A DNA stretch of 33,192 nt, taken from IMG/VR virus record IMGVR_UViG_3300025704_001231, positions 1 through 33,192 of that record. One strand, written 5' to 3'. The notes beneath the pieces were generated by a model. That model was not told where the DNA came from. It did no database searches and was given only the letters and a program-made list of their open reading frames with translations. Below, in pieces: positions 24,700 to 32,427 of this stretch; the stretch's first letter is position 1, and every line of letters begins with the position of its first letter. Position numbers and translations under genes: made by a program. The stretch comes from a virus.

Positions 24700-25660
24700 T
24701 TAGTTTCCTTTTATTACATACTATTTCTTCGTTGCAGCCGCAAATATATTTAGTGCATATAACAGGAACAATTTTAGGACTAAAAGTTTCAGTAAAGTTT
24801 TGATTATATAAATTATGTCCAGTGAATAAGGTCTGTTGACAATTTCCTGTAATACTTCCGTTTGGAAAAATTTTAATCAAGTCAACGCCAAGATTACATT
24901 CCCAACCCTTGAAATAATTTAAATTATTTCTAGTTAACCAACTATCGCTATTAACTGTAAAGGCTGTTCCATCATCTTTTGTGATTTCAACCTGAGTTAG
25001 TGATTTCTTTGTTGTAGTATCGTACCATTCTTGAGTAGGATAACGTTTAATGCTTTCATCGAAATAAGCTAATTGCTGGTCATTGTATCTATGAGCTCCA
25101 TTAAAGTGAACAACCTTGGCAATTATAGGCCAACTGTGTTTGCTATTTTGTTTTAACCATTCTACGTTAGCTACACTACCATCGAAATCATCTGGATCTA
25201 TAAGTACATCTGCATTAACGAATACACCCTCTTCATATAATACATCGCACACATCTCTTATATGAGATAGATTAACAAACTCTCTGTGTACACTAATGCC
25301 TACATGATCAAAATTCTTTGCATGTTCTTTCCACCAGTTTAGTTTGCGTGTACCATTAGTACTCATTTCAATAATTATATCAAAATTTTCTTTAAGGTAT
25401 ACGCAAAGTTCTTCAAGTCCTTTCCACAATGTAGGTTCACCGCCTACAAAGAAGATATCACTCTTTGTTTTACCTTGAGACTCATAATGTTTTAATAGAT
25501 GTCCAAGATTTTGTTTTACTATTTCAACATCTGGCCAAGGCATGTTACCTTCATTACTGCCCGGAAAACAATAATGACATTTATGATTGCATAGATTTCC
25601 AGGCATGTATTCTATGCGCAACATTGCAGGATCTTGATTATTTTTAATTTCTTTGATCAT
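24692..25660 (-). CDS. radical SAM/SPASM-like protein (cassette 2, type A)
   Basis: 322 residues with CNHKCHYC (Cys24, 28, 31) and VGGEP (72-76). C-terminal GWECNLG, GNCQQ and ICTKYICGC parallel the rightward type A gene at 19380, and the gene occupies the same position in its trio. The segment around 200-240 (residues WYDTT to WLTRNN) is specific to this copy. It overlaps the twitch gene above by 4 bases and the type B gene below by 8. Probably acts with those two. Confidence 0.86.
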   Translation of the reverse strand: MIKEIKNNQDPAMLRIEYMPGNLCNHKCHYCFPGSNEGNMPWPDVEIVKQNLGHLLKHYESQGKTKSDIFFVGGEPTLWKGLEELCVYLKENFDIIIEMSTNGTRKLNWWKEHAKNFDHVGISVHREFVNLSHIRDVCDVLYEEGVFVNADVLIDPDDFDGSVANVEWLKQNSKHSWPIIAKVVHFNGAHRYNDQQLAYFDESIKRYPTQEWYDTTTKKSLTQVEITKDDGTAFTVNSDSWLTRNNLNYFKGWECNLGVDLIKIFPNGSITGNCQQTLFTGHNLYNQNFTETFSPKIVPVICTKYICGCNEEIVCNKRKLNV

Positions 25661-27045
25661 AACAAGTGAGCAAGTTCCGGAAATACTGTGGCTGCATTTA
25701 ATCCACGAATTTTGTCAAGTTTGTTTGTGTACTCTTTAAAACCTGGAAGTAAATGACTATTATCTTCTGCATTCATATGATTTAATACTGCTTCCCATCG
25801 TTTCCAGCCATAAGGATTATGTATCCAAAAATCATCATCCTGTCTATAGTTTTTCCATAGCCAATCTTTAAATTCCATAAAGCGTTCTTTAACTTCTTGC
25901 TTGTCCTCTTTAGGCAATATCTGTATGCTTAGGAATGTTGGAATGTAAAGCAAGTGCATATTAACTAGGCCGCCGCCCATTTGTACACCACCCGGAACTA
26001 TTCCGCTGTTTAGCTTTTTAAATCCGCTTTCTAGTTTCCACTTCATAAAGTCCGGTAAGTGCTTTACATTGAATATTTGTATTGCTGTTGCTAAACTTGT
26101 TTGTATATTGTCAGGCGTGTTATCTAACATATGCAAAGTCTTTTCTACAGTATTCCAATCTGTAGGATAGCGAATATACTCGTCACGTTCGTGACTAGCA
26201 TCCATACTTACTGCAAACTTAACTTTTTTAAACTTACTCCACATCTCGATTAGATCTTCGTCTACAAGTAAACCATTCGAATTGTAACGAAGTAGTATCT
26301 TATCTTGGTACCCTTGGCGCAGTATTTCTTCAATAAACATTTTGTGTTCTTTAATCATTAGAGGTTCGCCTCCAGCAAAGTACACTTGTCTTAGGTTAGG
26401 AATCTGTGCATACATTTCTTCCCAGAATGTATCTTTCTCATGCCACTTGTTATTAAAGTCTTTTCGATCCCATTGCATTTGTCTTTTTACTTCAGGATCT
26501 TGTAGTACAGGAATTAACTTTTTATGATCAGCTACCCACTTACTCGAATCATGCGGACTGCACATTACACACTTAATATTGCAAGTATGTCCTAAGCGTA
26601 GATCTAAATATTTTAAATCTTCTGGCACTGTGCCATCTTCTTTTGTTTGGCGAATAAGTTCAGGAATATCCACGCCATTGTCATCCTGATGCCATGTGCC
26701 TGTCTCCCAAATACGCTTACTTACAATGCCTTGTTTTTCTTCTTGAAAACACTTTGTGCAGCTTGCAGGAATCTCGCCGTTAAGCATAGTTGTACGGACA
26801 CTTTTCATGTAATCGTTATTCCATGCTTCCATAGGAGTTTCACGACCAAAGTTAGCTGCTTTACCGTTTTCCATTTTAACAAGCCCTACTTCGTGATCGT
26901 TGCCTGCGCCGCTGGCATTAGCACTACAGCATAATCTCATATCACCGTTTGGTCTTGTAGCAAAGTGTATCCACGGCAGTACACAGAATGTAGGCGTACC
27001 AGCTACTTGTTCTATTTGAGCTCGATACTTTTCTAAATCAGACAT
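25657..27045 (-). CDS. radical SAM protein with N-terminal twitch domain (cassette 2, twitch)
   Basis: 462 residues, the longest radical SAM protein of the twitch type here. Twitch cysteines are Cys21 (FCVLPW), Cys39-Cys40 (RLCC) and Cys96/Cys99 (CTKC). The core has CNIKCVMC (Cys155, 159, 162) and AGGEP (224-228). Extra length lies in the twitch module (45-70) and in a Gly/Met-rich stretch (VPGGVQMGGGLVNMHLLY, about 345). It occupies the first place of the inverted trio, equivalent to 18122 on the other strand. It overlaps the PP-loop gene above by 8 bases (ATGTCTGA) and the type A gene below by 4. Confidence 0.88.
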   Translation of the reverse strand: MSDLEKYRAQIEQVAGTPTFCVLPWIHFATRPNGDMRLCCSANASGAGNDHEVGLVKMENGKAANFGRETPMEAWNNDYMKSVRTTMLNGEIPASCTKCFQEEKQGIVSKRIWETGTWHQDDNGVDIPELIRQTKEDGTVPEDLKYLDLRLGHTCNIKCVMCSPHDSSKWVADHKKLIPVLQDPEVKRQMQWDRKDFNNKWHEKDTFWEEMYAQIPNLRQVYFAGGEPLMIKEHKMFIEEILRQGYQDKILLRYNSNGLLVDEDLIEMWSKFKKVKFAVSMDASHERDEYIRYPTDWNTVEKTLHMLDNTPDNIQTSLATAIQIFNVKHLPDFMKWKLESGFKKLNSGIVPGGVQMGGGLVNMHLLYIPTFLSIQILPKEDKQEVKERFMEFKDWLWKNYRQDDDFWIHNPYGWKRWEAVLNHMNAEDNSHLLPGFKEYTNKLDKIRGLNAATVFPELAHLL

Positions 27046-27745
27046 TATTCTTTTCCTTTGCCCAGTTACGTTCTTGACACCAAAAACATTCGCCGCATTC
27101 AGGCACTTCTTGTCCAGGTATATAATTAGTATAATCTAAGTTTGCAAAGTTACCTTCACAACTGCGTGTAATATTTAAGAGATCTAATATATTGTTCTCA
27201 ACATACTGGGCAATTATTACATCCTTTTCTGTATATAAAAACGGATGACATACTGTTACTCCGTTGTGTTCTTTAACAAGTTCATTAGGATCTTCAACTA
27301 CAATATCTCTGTCGGGCATACCTTTAGTTATTGTAGGATCGCTAGGATTTTTAGTTTTGCCAGCATACCATGCTTGTAGTTTTTCTGTAGCTGCAATCCA
27401 TTCTGCATGAGCTCTTACAATAATTTGATCTCCGCTGCGAGTTTGTCCATATTCATCAATAATATATGCACCGTTGTCGCCGTATTCTAAATCAGGCGGA
27501 ATAAAGTTTTCATGTCTTACAAATTCTATATGAGGAAATCGCTTAACTAACCAATCATAAACACCTATACTATCATAACGTTGCCAAGGGCGTGTCTTCC
27601 ACATGCGCACATGACTTAGAATATGAACATTAGTATTTGTTATCTTTGAACATAATAAGTATGCAAGTAGTGCGCTATCAGCGCCGCCGCTTAGACTTAT
27701 ACCAATGTTTTTCCAACTGCTATCAAAAGGAATATCAACTAACAT
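27038..27745 (-). CDS. PP-loop ATPase, QueC/asparagine-synthase-like
   Basis: 235 residues. The N-type ATP-pyrophosphatase loop is ISLSGGADSALL (16-27). The C-terminus carries Cys196 (RSCEGN) and CGECFWC (Cys217, 220, 223), the four-Cys zinc arrangement typical of QueC-like enzymes. Such proteins adenylate a carboxylate or carbonyl to make a nitrile, amide or thio product. The central Asp/Pro-rich insertion (about 85-160) differs from standard QueC. No QueD, QueE, FolE or DNA transglycosylase gene is visible here, so 7-deazaguanine synthesis is not supported locally. It lies inside the radical SAM operon and may activate their substrate. Confidence 0.75.
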   Translation of the reverse strand: MLVDIPFDSSWKNIGISLSGGADSALLAYLLCSKITNTNVHILSHVRMWKTRPWQRYDSIGVYDWLVKRFPHIEFVRHENFIPPDLEYGDNGAYIIDEYGQTRSGDQIIVRAHAEWIAATEKLQAWYAGKTKNPSDPTITKGMPDRDIVVEDPNELVKEHNGVTVCHPFLYTEKDVIIAQYVENNILDLLNITRSCEGNFANLDYTNYIPGQEVPECGECFWCQERNWAKEKNNV

Positions 27746-28382
27746 TTTTTAAAATCTCGTGTAATAAATTAGCTGTTTGATTATTTGATAAAATACCAGG
27801 ATGACCGTCGGCTACTGTATCTAATAGAGGAATTCCCTGTGTGTAGAAATTATCAATTTTATAATGACAAGGATGTTCAGTTAATTCATCCGGAACTGCT
27901 GGAAAATGAACATATCTAACATTTTTAGTTTTTAAATATAAATCTGCATGATGAATGTAAACCCATGATTTTAAATTAAAATCTCTCTCATTCATTTGTT
28001 CAATCCACTTGCGAACAATTTTCCGAACCATAAAGTGCTTTTGCCATACTCCTAATCTATATTTAGAGCATATCCATGTTAAGAAATTTCTAAAATATAA
28101 ATCACGTAAGTAGTGAGACCACATAATAATAACAGTGTCAGTTTCTTTAAATTCAAAATTTAAAATGTTATGTAATATTTCAAAATTACTTGCACCCGGT
28201 GCAGATATGTTTACTAACTCTAAATCTAACTGTTTACTTAGAATACTTGGCCAGCCCTGTTTACTTGAGGTTGAAGAATTAATGTAAAAATTTTTTATTC
28301 CTGTATTAACTACAGTATTTTCACAATCAGGTAATCCCTGTCCATACGTATACGAGCAACCAAATGTTATTAATCTTGACAT
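27735..28382 (-). CDS. SGNH-type hydrolase, copy 2
   Basis: 215 residues. The N-terminal ITFGCSYTYGQGLPDC (5-20) is a block I variant with Ser10 as candidate nucleophile. ISAPGASNFEI (59-69) suits block II. The C-terminal ADGHPGILSN (191-200) supplies Asp192 and His194. It is a clear paralogue of the gene at 32417, which shares FGCSYTYGxGLPDC. No signal peptide is evident. It overlaps the PP-loop gene by 11 bases and follows the radical SAM gene above after 14 bases. Possible roles are esterase or acyltransferase acting on the pathway product. Confidence 0.75.
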   Translation of the reverse strand: MSRLITFGCSYTYGQGLPDCENTVVNTGIKNFYINSSTSSKQGWPSILSKQLDLELVNISAPGASNFEILHNILNFEFKETDTVIIMWSHYLRDLYFRNFLTWICSKYRLGVWQKHFMVRKIVRKWIEQMNERDFNLKSWVYIHHADLYLKTKNVRYVHFPAVPDELTEHPCHYKIDNFYTQGIPLLDTVADGHPGILSNNQTANLLHEILKNVS

Positions 28383-28396
28383 ACTCTATATACCCA

Positions 28397-29482
28397 TTAC
28401 AACTTTACCCTTTGAACAATTTGTTCTGTAGGTTTTGAAAACTGTTTTACTTTTGATTTACCACAAGTCTTAGCACAAACCAACAACTGTTTCTTTGACC
28501 ATTTATCTTGCCATACATTTTGCCAAGCAGGCGAATCAATAATATCCTTGGTATGATGCTTAGTTAAATCAAGTGCGTCAGTGGAGCCAAAATACTTTAT
28601 TACAGTATTGTACTCGTCAATTGCTCTAAGTTTTAATTGATGTATCACACTGGAAGGTTCGTTATGATTATAAGGAGTTGATGCTAAGAAACAGCATGGC
28701 CAAATCATACGATGTGCATCCATATAAATTTCTTTATGTTTGTCAACATAACAATCTACTTCAACAGTGCCAAGCCATGTGTCTACATTATTGACAATAT
28801 CTTTAGATATAAATTGTATTTCATTATTACTTGGAGGTTCTAAATGATAAATTACATTTCCGTCTTTATCATATACATCAAATTTACCGTCTGTTAAAAA
28901 TCTTGAACTATTCTTAACACTAAATCGTTGGAAACCTAAATCTTTAGCAAGTTGCTGAGCCTCTTCTACTTGATGCTCGTTATGCTTGAACTTAATAAAC
29001 ACCCATTCTGCAATTCCGCCGGCGTTAATAAAAGCCTGAGCATTTTTTAAAATTTGATTAAAATTAGTACCGATACGATAAATGCTATGTGTATCAGCAA
29101 GCCCGTCAAGCGCAAATACAACAACATGATCTTTGGGCAATTTAGTAGGTAAATTAGACCACCAGTCTAACGACCGTGCGCTGCCGTTAGTGTGTATACG
29201 CACACTCATGCTTGGACTATTAACTGTTAGATGCTCACACATTTCTGCAAGATCATTGTTAATAATAGGATCGCCAAAATTGCCACAGAAGTACACTCCC
29301 GATAGTTGATTAACAAGGGTACTATCAAATATAGCTACAAACTCGTCAAGTGTCCAATCATTTAATTTTAAATTTGGATTTTCGAGGCCGCCGTGATAGT
29401 TTCTGCTACACATTGGACAACTTGCTTGACATCGTGTTGTAATTTCTAAATGTATTTGTTTAAGATCTTCAAATGGAAACAT
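28397..29482 (-). CDS. radical SAM protein with SPASM-like C-terminus
   Basis: 361 residues. CQASCPMC (Cys18, 22, 25) marks the cluster. The SAM-contact motif reads CGNFGDP (66-72) in place of GGE/GGEP, so this protein belongs to a separate branch from the others. The C-terminal part has VDCYVDKHKEIYMDA, IWPCCFLAS and LVCAKTCGK, consistent with a SPASM-type auxiliary cluster. It is the first gene of the leftward operon, starting at 29482, opposite the rightward twitch gene. The 50-base divergent gap holds the late octamer for the other strand; I see none for this gene. Confidence 0.84.
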   Translation of the reverse strand: MFPFEDLKQIHLEITTRCQASCPMCSRNYHGGLENPNLKLNDWTLDEFVAIFDSTLVNQLSGVYFCGNFGDPIINNDLAEMCEHLTVNSPSMSVRIHTNGSARSLDWWSNLPTKLPKDHVVVFALDGLADTHSIYRIGTNFNQILKNAQAFINAGGIAEWVFIKFKHNEHQVEEAQQLAKDLGFQRFSVKNSSRFLTDGKFDVYDKDGNVIYHLEPPSNNEIQFISKDIVNNVDTWLGTVEVDCYVDKHKEIYMDAHRMIWPCCFLASTPYNHNEPSSVIHQLKLRAIDEYNTVIKYFGSTDALDLTKHHTKDIIDSPAWQNVWQDKWSKKQLLVCAKTCGKSKVKQFSKPTEQIVQRVKL

Positions 29483-29498
29483 TATTATCTACTCATAT

Positions 29499-29506
29499 TA
29501 TAAATA
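29499..29506 (+). promoter_or_regulatory. T4-type late promoter, TATAAATA
   Basis: A perfect TATAAATA followed by CTATT, matching the extended T4 late consensus TATAAATACTATT. It lies 26 bases before the ATG at 29533 in the divergent gap. Predicted start is near 29512. GAGAGG (29519-29524) gives the ribosome site. The octamer's AATAC (29503-29507) could pair with GTATT (29528-29532) around that site in longer transcripts, but the stem is only 5 bp. Confidence 0.8.
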
Positions 29507-29532
29507 CTATTTACATAAGAGAGGCCCGTATT

Positions 29533-30816
29533 ATGCACAAAAGCGAAAGTACATTTTGCAAAATTCCCTTCAATCATATTAACTCGTCTCCAAACGGACA
29601 CTATAAGTTATGCTGTGCCGGTTATCCAGTAATTCTACACAAAGGAGAATATTTTTCTATTCTTGAAGTAGGTATAGAAGAAATGTGGAATCATGAATAT
29701 TACAAAACGCTACGTATGGATTTAATCAACGGAGTGCGTAATAGTAATTGTAATAACTGTTGGAAAATTGAAGATGCAGGAGGGTTTTCGTATAGGCAGA
29801 AATCTTTAAAAGATGTATTACTTGACGAAAGTATAGTAGAAGAAGTATATAAAAATAATGGTTACAATAAACAGATGCCAAAGTTTATTGATTTAAAAAT
29901 TGGCAATTTATGTAATTTAAAATGTGTAATGTGTAACCAGATTGCTAGTAGTAAAATCGAAGATGAAGTTCGTGTATTAAAAATTCAAGGAGAAAAACTT
30001 CCAGCGTGGCAAAATTTTATAGAAATCGAAGCAGAAAAAGTCGATGAAAGTTTAAGAAACTTTGCAGGATTAGCAAATTCTGATAATGCACAAAAGATTG
30101 TAGAACAACTGAGACCAGCATTAGAAGTATGCGAAGACCTTGAGTTACTTGGCGGAGAAACATTTGTTAATCCGTTTGCTATTAAATTATTACAACACTT
30201 AATTGATTCCAACTTAGCTAAAAATATTCATATTAAGATGATTTCAAATTTTACATTACTGAATAAAAAGCAGTTAGCATTATTAAAGAATTTTAAAAAA
30301 GCAACATTAGTTGCAAGTTATGATCATATTGATGCAGAAAAATTAAAAGCAATTAGGTTTCCAACAGACTATACTGTCTTTAAAAAGAATTTTGATCTTG
30401 TCTTTAATGATCCTAATATTGACTTAGACATATCAACAACATTTTCTGTATTAAATATTTTAGATTTTGAAGAAATATTTGATGAGTTTAAACGTATATA
30501 TAAGGACAACATGCGTATCGGATTCAACTTTGTTACTGAGCCGGAATATTTAGATATAAAATTTTTAGAAGAATCGCAAAAACAAGAACTAATACAAAAG
30601 ATATTTGAATATACCAAAAAAAACAAAAATCATCCTATGTTTGTAAACAATCAAGCTACACTTGCATATTTACATTCAATCGAAAGTAATCTTTACGGTG
30701 ATTTAACTGATTTTGATGCACAAGTAAAAGAACGTACACGAGTATTTGATTTATATAAAAAGGTACGTGGCACAGATTTTAAAGAAATTTTTCCATGGTT
30801 AAAGGAATATAGATGA
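29533..30816 (+). CDS. radical SAM protein with N-terminal twitch domain
   Basis: 427 residues from the ATG at 29533, chosen because the late promoter (29499-29506) and GAGAGG (29519-29524) lie just upstream; an in-frame ATG at 29473 would precede the promoter and overlap the divergent gene. Twitch cysteines are Cys9 (FCKIPF), Cys27-Cys28 (KLCC) and Cys73/Cys76 (CNNC). The core has CNLKCVMC (Cys127, 131, 134) and LGGET (206-210), Thr replacing Pro. It is followed by two tandem oxygenase-like genes, the first with a 4-base overlap, forming a separate rightward set. Confidence 0.88.
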   Translation: MHKSESTFCKIPFNHINSSPNGHYKLCCAGYPVILHKGEYFSILEVGIEEMWNHEYYKTLRMDLINGVRNSNCNNCWKIEDAGGFSYRQKSLKDVLLDESIVEEVYKNNGYNKQMPKFIDLKIGNLCNLKCVMCNQIASSKIEDEVRVLKIQGEKLPAWQNFIEIEAEKVDESLRNFAGLANSDNAQKIVEQLRPALEVCEDLELLGGETFVNPFAIKLLQHLIDSNLAKNIHIKMISNFTLLNKKQLALLKNFKKATLVASYDHIDAEKLKAIRFPTDYTVFKKNFDLVFNDPNIDLDISTTFSVLNILDFEEIFDEFKRIYKDNMRIGFNFVTEPEYLDIKFLEESQKQELIQKIFEYTKKNKNHPMFVNNQATLAYLHSIESNLYGDLTDFDAQVKERTRVFDLYKKVRGTDFKEIFPWLKEYR

Positions 30817-31316
30817 ATTATATTGGAAATTTTGCAGAGTGGATTGACTCAAGTTGGGTTAATGAAGTATCTGCTAATCGAGGAACTGCGAGACCGAGTG
30901 AAGGTAAACGTCCCGATAGTCCCGAAGAAGAATTAGAGTATGCAAAAGCACGAGCAGCGGGATATAAAGACGACGATACTTTCTTTTATATGTTTACTAA
31001 AAACAATACTAGTTTTGATATTGTAGCACCGTTTATTAACGGCAAGTATCATTGGTGGATTACTAAAATGCTTCCTGGAAATTTTATGCCAGTGCATGTT
31101 GACCCACATGCAATATTTCAAAAAAATAGCAAACGCTATTGGATGCCTTGGCAAGACTACGAACCTGGACACTTGTTCTTATACGAAGAACAAGTAATTA
31201 CTAACTACAAAAAAGGCGACTTGTACGAATATGCAAACTCGTCTGCTATACACGGTGCTTCAAATATCGGTCATTCACCGCGTATAGTTTTACAAATAAG
31301 TACATTTGAGGATTAA
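30813..31316 (+). CDS. 2OG-Fe(II) oxygenase-like, tandem copy 1
   Basis: 167 residues. Candidate iron ligands are His95 and Asp97 (MPVHVDPH) and His147 (SAIHGASNIG), with Arg157 for 2-oxoglutarate. The stretches KRYWMP, DYEPGH, NYKKGD and a final IHGASNIG recur nearly unchanged in the next gene, so the pair arose by tandem duplication. A Lys/Arg/Glu-rich region (23-55) precedes the core. It is coupled to the twitch radical SAM gene by ATGA. Likely a small-molecule or peptide hydroxylase; substrate unknown. Confidence 0.75.
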   Translation: MNYIGNFAEWIDSSWVNEVSANRGTARPSEGKRPDSPEEELEYAKARAAGYKDDDTFFYMFTKNNTSFDIVAPFINGKYHWWITKMLPGNFMPVHVDPHAIFQKNSKRYWMPWQDYEPGHLFLYEEQVITNYKKGDLYEYANSSAIHGASNIGHSPRIVLQISTFED

Positions 31317-31317
31317 T

Positions 31318-31830
31318 ATGATTTTTTTAGGAAATTACGCAGATTGCATTAAGCAAGAATGGATAGACGAAGTTTTAAAAAGTGATGGTGATGCGTACCC
31401 TCGAGAACACAGACCAGAAAGTGCAGAAATGGCTGCGCAATGGGCTGCTGCGGAATCTCGAGGTTATGATCGAAACGCTAAGTATCATTCAAGGCACGAT
31501 GACTGGAATACGAGCTTTAGTTTTAGGCCACCGTGGATCGCTGAAAATGAAGTATGTGATTGGTGGATTGTAAAAATGTATCCAGGTGAACTGTTTCCTA
31601 TGCATGTAGACTCAGGTGCAGTATACCACAAGACAGATAGTAAACGTTATTGGATGCCGTTAATGGATTACGAGCCGGGCCATATTTTTATGTACGAAAA
31701 AGAAGTATATACAGATTATAAAAAAGGCGATGTATATCAATTTGAAAATAAATCTGCACTGCACGGATCTGTAAATATCGGATTTACTGCACGGATAGCA
31801 CTACAAGCAACTTCATTTTTACCTGATTGA
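31318..31830 (+). CDS. 2OG-Fe(II) oxygenase-like, tandem copy 2
   Basis: 170 residues from the ATG at 31318, which follows the previous stop by one base and has GAGG (31308-31311) upstream; an ATG at 31306 would lie inside that gene. Ligand candidates are His96 and Asp98 (FPMHVDSG), His149 (SALHGSVNIG) and Arg159. The shared KRYWMP, DYEPGH and DYKKGD segments make it the sister of the preceding gene, clearly diverged at the N-terminus. Its end overlaps the converging methyltransferase-like gene by 12 bases. Confidence 0.75.
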   Translation: MIFLGNYADCIKQEWIDEVLKSDGDAYPREHRPESAEMAAQWAAAESRGYDRNAKYHSRHDDWNTSFSFRPPWIAENEVCDWWIVKMYPGELFPMHVDSGAVYHKTDSKRYWMPLMDYEPGHIFMYEKEVYTDYKKGDVYQFENKSALHGSVNIGFTARIALQATSFLPD

Positions 31831-32427
31831 TTTTTTCTTTCCAATTATCATATAACGAGTATACTTAGGTGTTTCAAACTCGCCTCGCCAATAGGGTTTA
31901 ATATTACTCATACGCATAAAGTCGTCTAAGTCTGTTGCGCAGCGGATATGTTCTTCTAACTCAAAGTAGTTATTGCTTTGTATTACATATAGTGCATCGT
32001 CCGGCTGATTGTTTAACCACTGCTCGTATTGCTCTTGCGTAACATGTTCGCAACTTGTGTTGATTACAATGTCAGCAGGTTCTGTGTAGGCGCACATGTC
32101 TGCTGTTACTGCATCAAACCTTCCTGCTATTTCATAGTTTTTATTAACTGTGTATGCAATTTCTTGACAGTCTTCGTCAATGTCTACACTTGTAATGTGT
32201 TGTATACTGAGCCTGCTGTTAAACAATATGCTTGCAAGTACTCCGTTCCACCCTCCATAGATTGCAATACGAGCATCATCGCCTACATAGTTTACACGTA
32301 ATGCATCAGCAAGCCATACTTTACTGTTGACTTGTCCTTTCCAAAAACTTTCTAATGTACGATAACGGTCATCGCTGTTACGAATTGCATCCATCCAAAA
32401 TAGTACGTCCTGTATATCAACCTTCAT
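31819..32427 (-). CDS. class I SAM-dependent methyltransferase-like protein
   Basis: 202 residues. A Rossmann-type motif I is seen as RIAIYGGWNGVLASIL (53-68), and the strand-2 acidic end as ITSVDIDEDCQ (78-88). A later INTSCEHV takes the position of motif IV. The usual GxGxG is modified to GGWNG, so cofactor binding is likely but not certain. Substrate class cannot be told. It overlaps the SGNH gene above by 11 bases and converges on the oxygenase pair. Confidence 0.7.
   Translation of the reverse strand: MKVDIQDVLFWMDAIRNSDDRYRTLESFWKGQVNSKVWLADALRVNYVGDDARIAIYGGWNGVLASILFNSRLSIQHITSVDIDEDCQEIAYTVNKNYEIAGRFDAVTADMCAYTEPADIVINTSCEHVTQEQYEQWLNNQPDDALYVIQSNNYFELEEHIRCATDLDDFMRMSNIKPYWRGEFETPKYTRYMIIGKKKSIR

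Noticed and set aside
18711-26380. Recurring GC-rich words such as GGCGGCGAACC or its complement in AT-rich DNA, suspected as a repeat or binding site
   Set aside because: They coincide with codons for the GGEP motif of the radical SAM genes, so protein conservation and not a DNA element explains them.
26647-26934. 95-codon plus-strand frame within the twitch radical SAM gene at 25657-27045
   Set aside because: It lies fully inside a gene with clear conserved motifs and has a hydrophobic, Cys-rich composition typical of antisense reading.
27038-27745. Local 7-deazaguanine DNA-modification pathway
   Set aside because: Only the QueC-like gene is present; none of the radical SAM genes here looks like QueE, and no QueD, FolE or DNA transglycosylase gene is visible.
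18122-30816. A classical RiPP cluster with a precursor peptide
   Set aside because: I looked for a short Gly- or Cys-rich precursor gene and leader-like peptide next to the SPASM genes and found no free space or candidate; genes overlap throughout. The precursor could lie outside the window.
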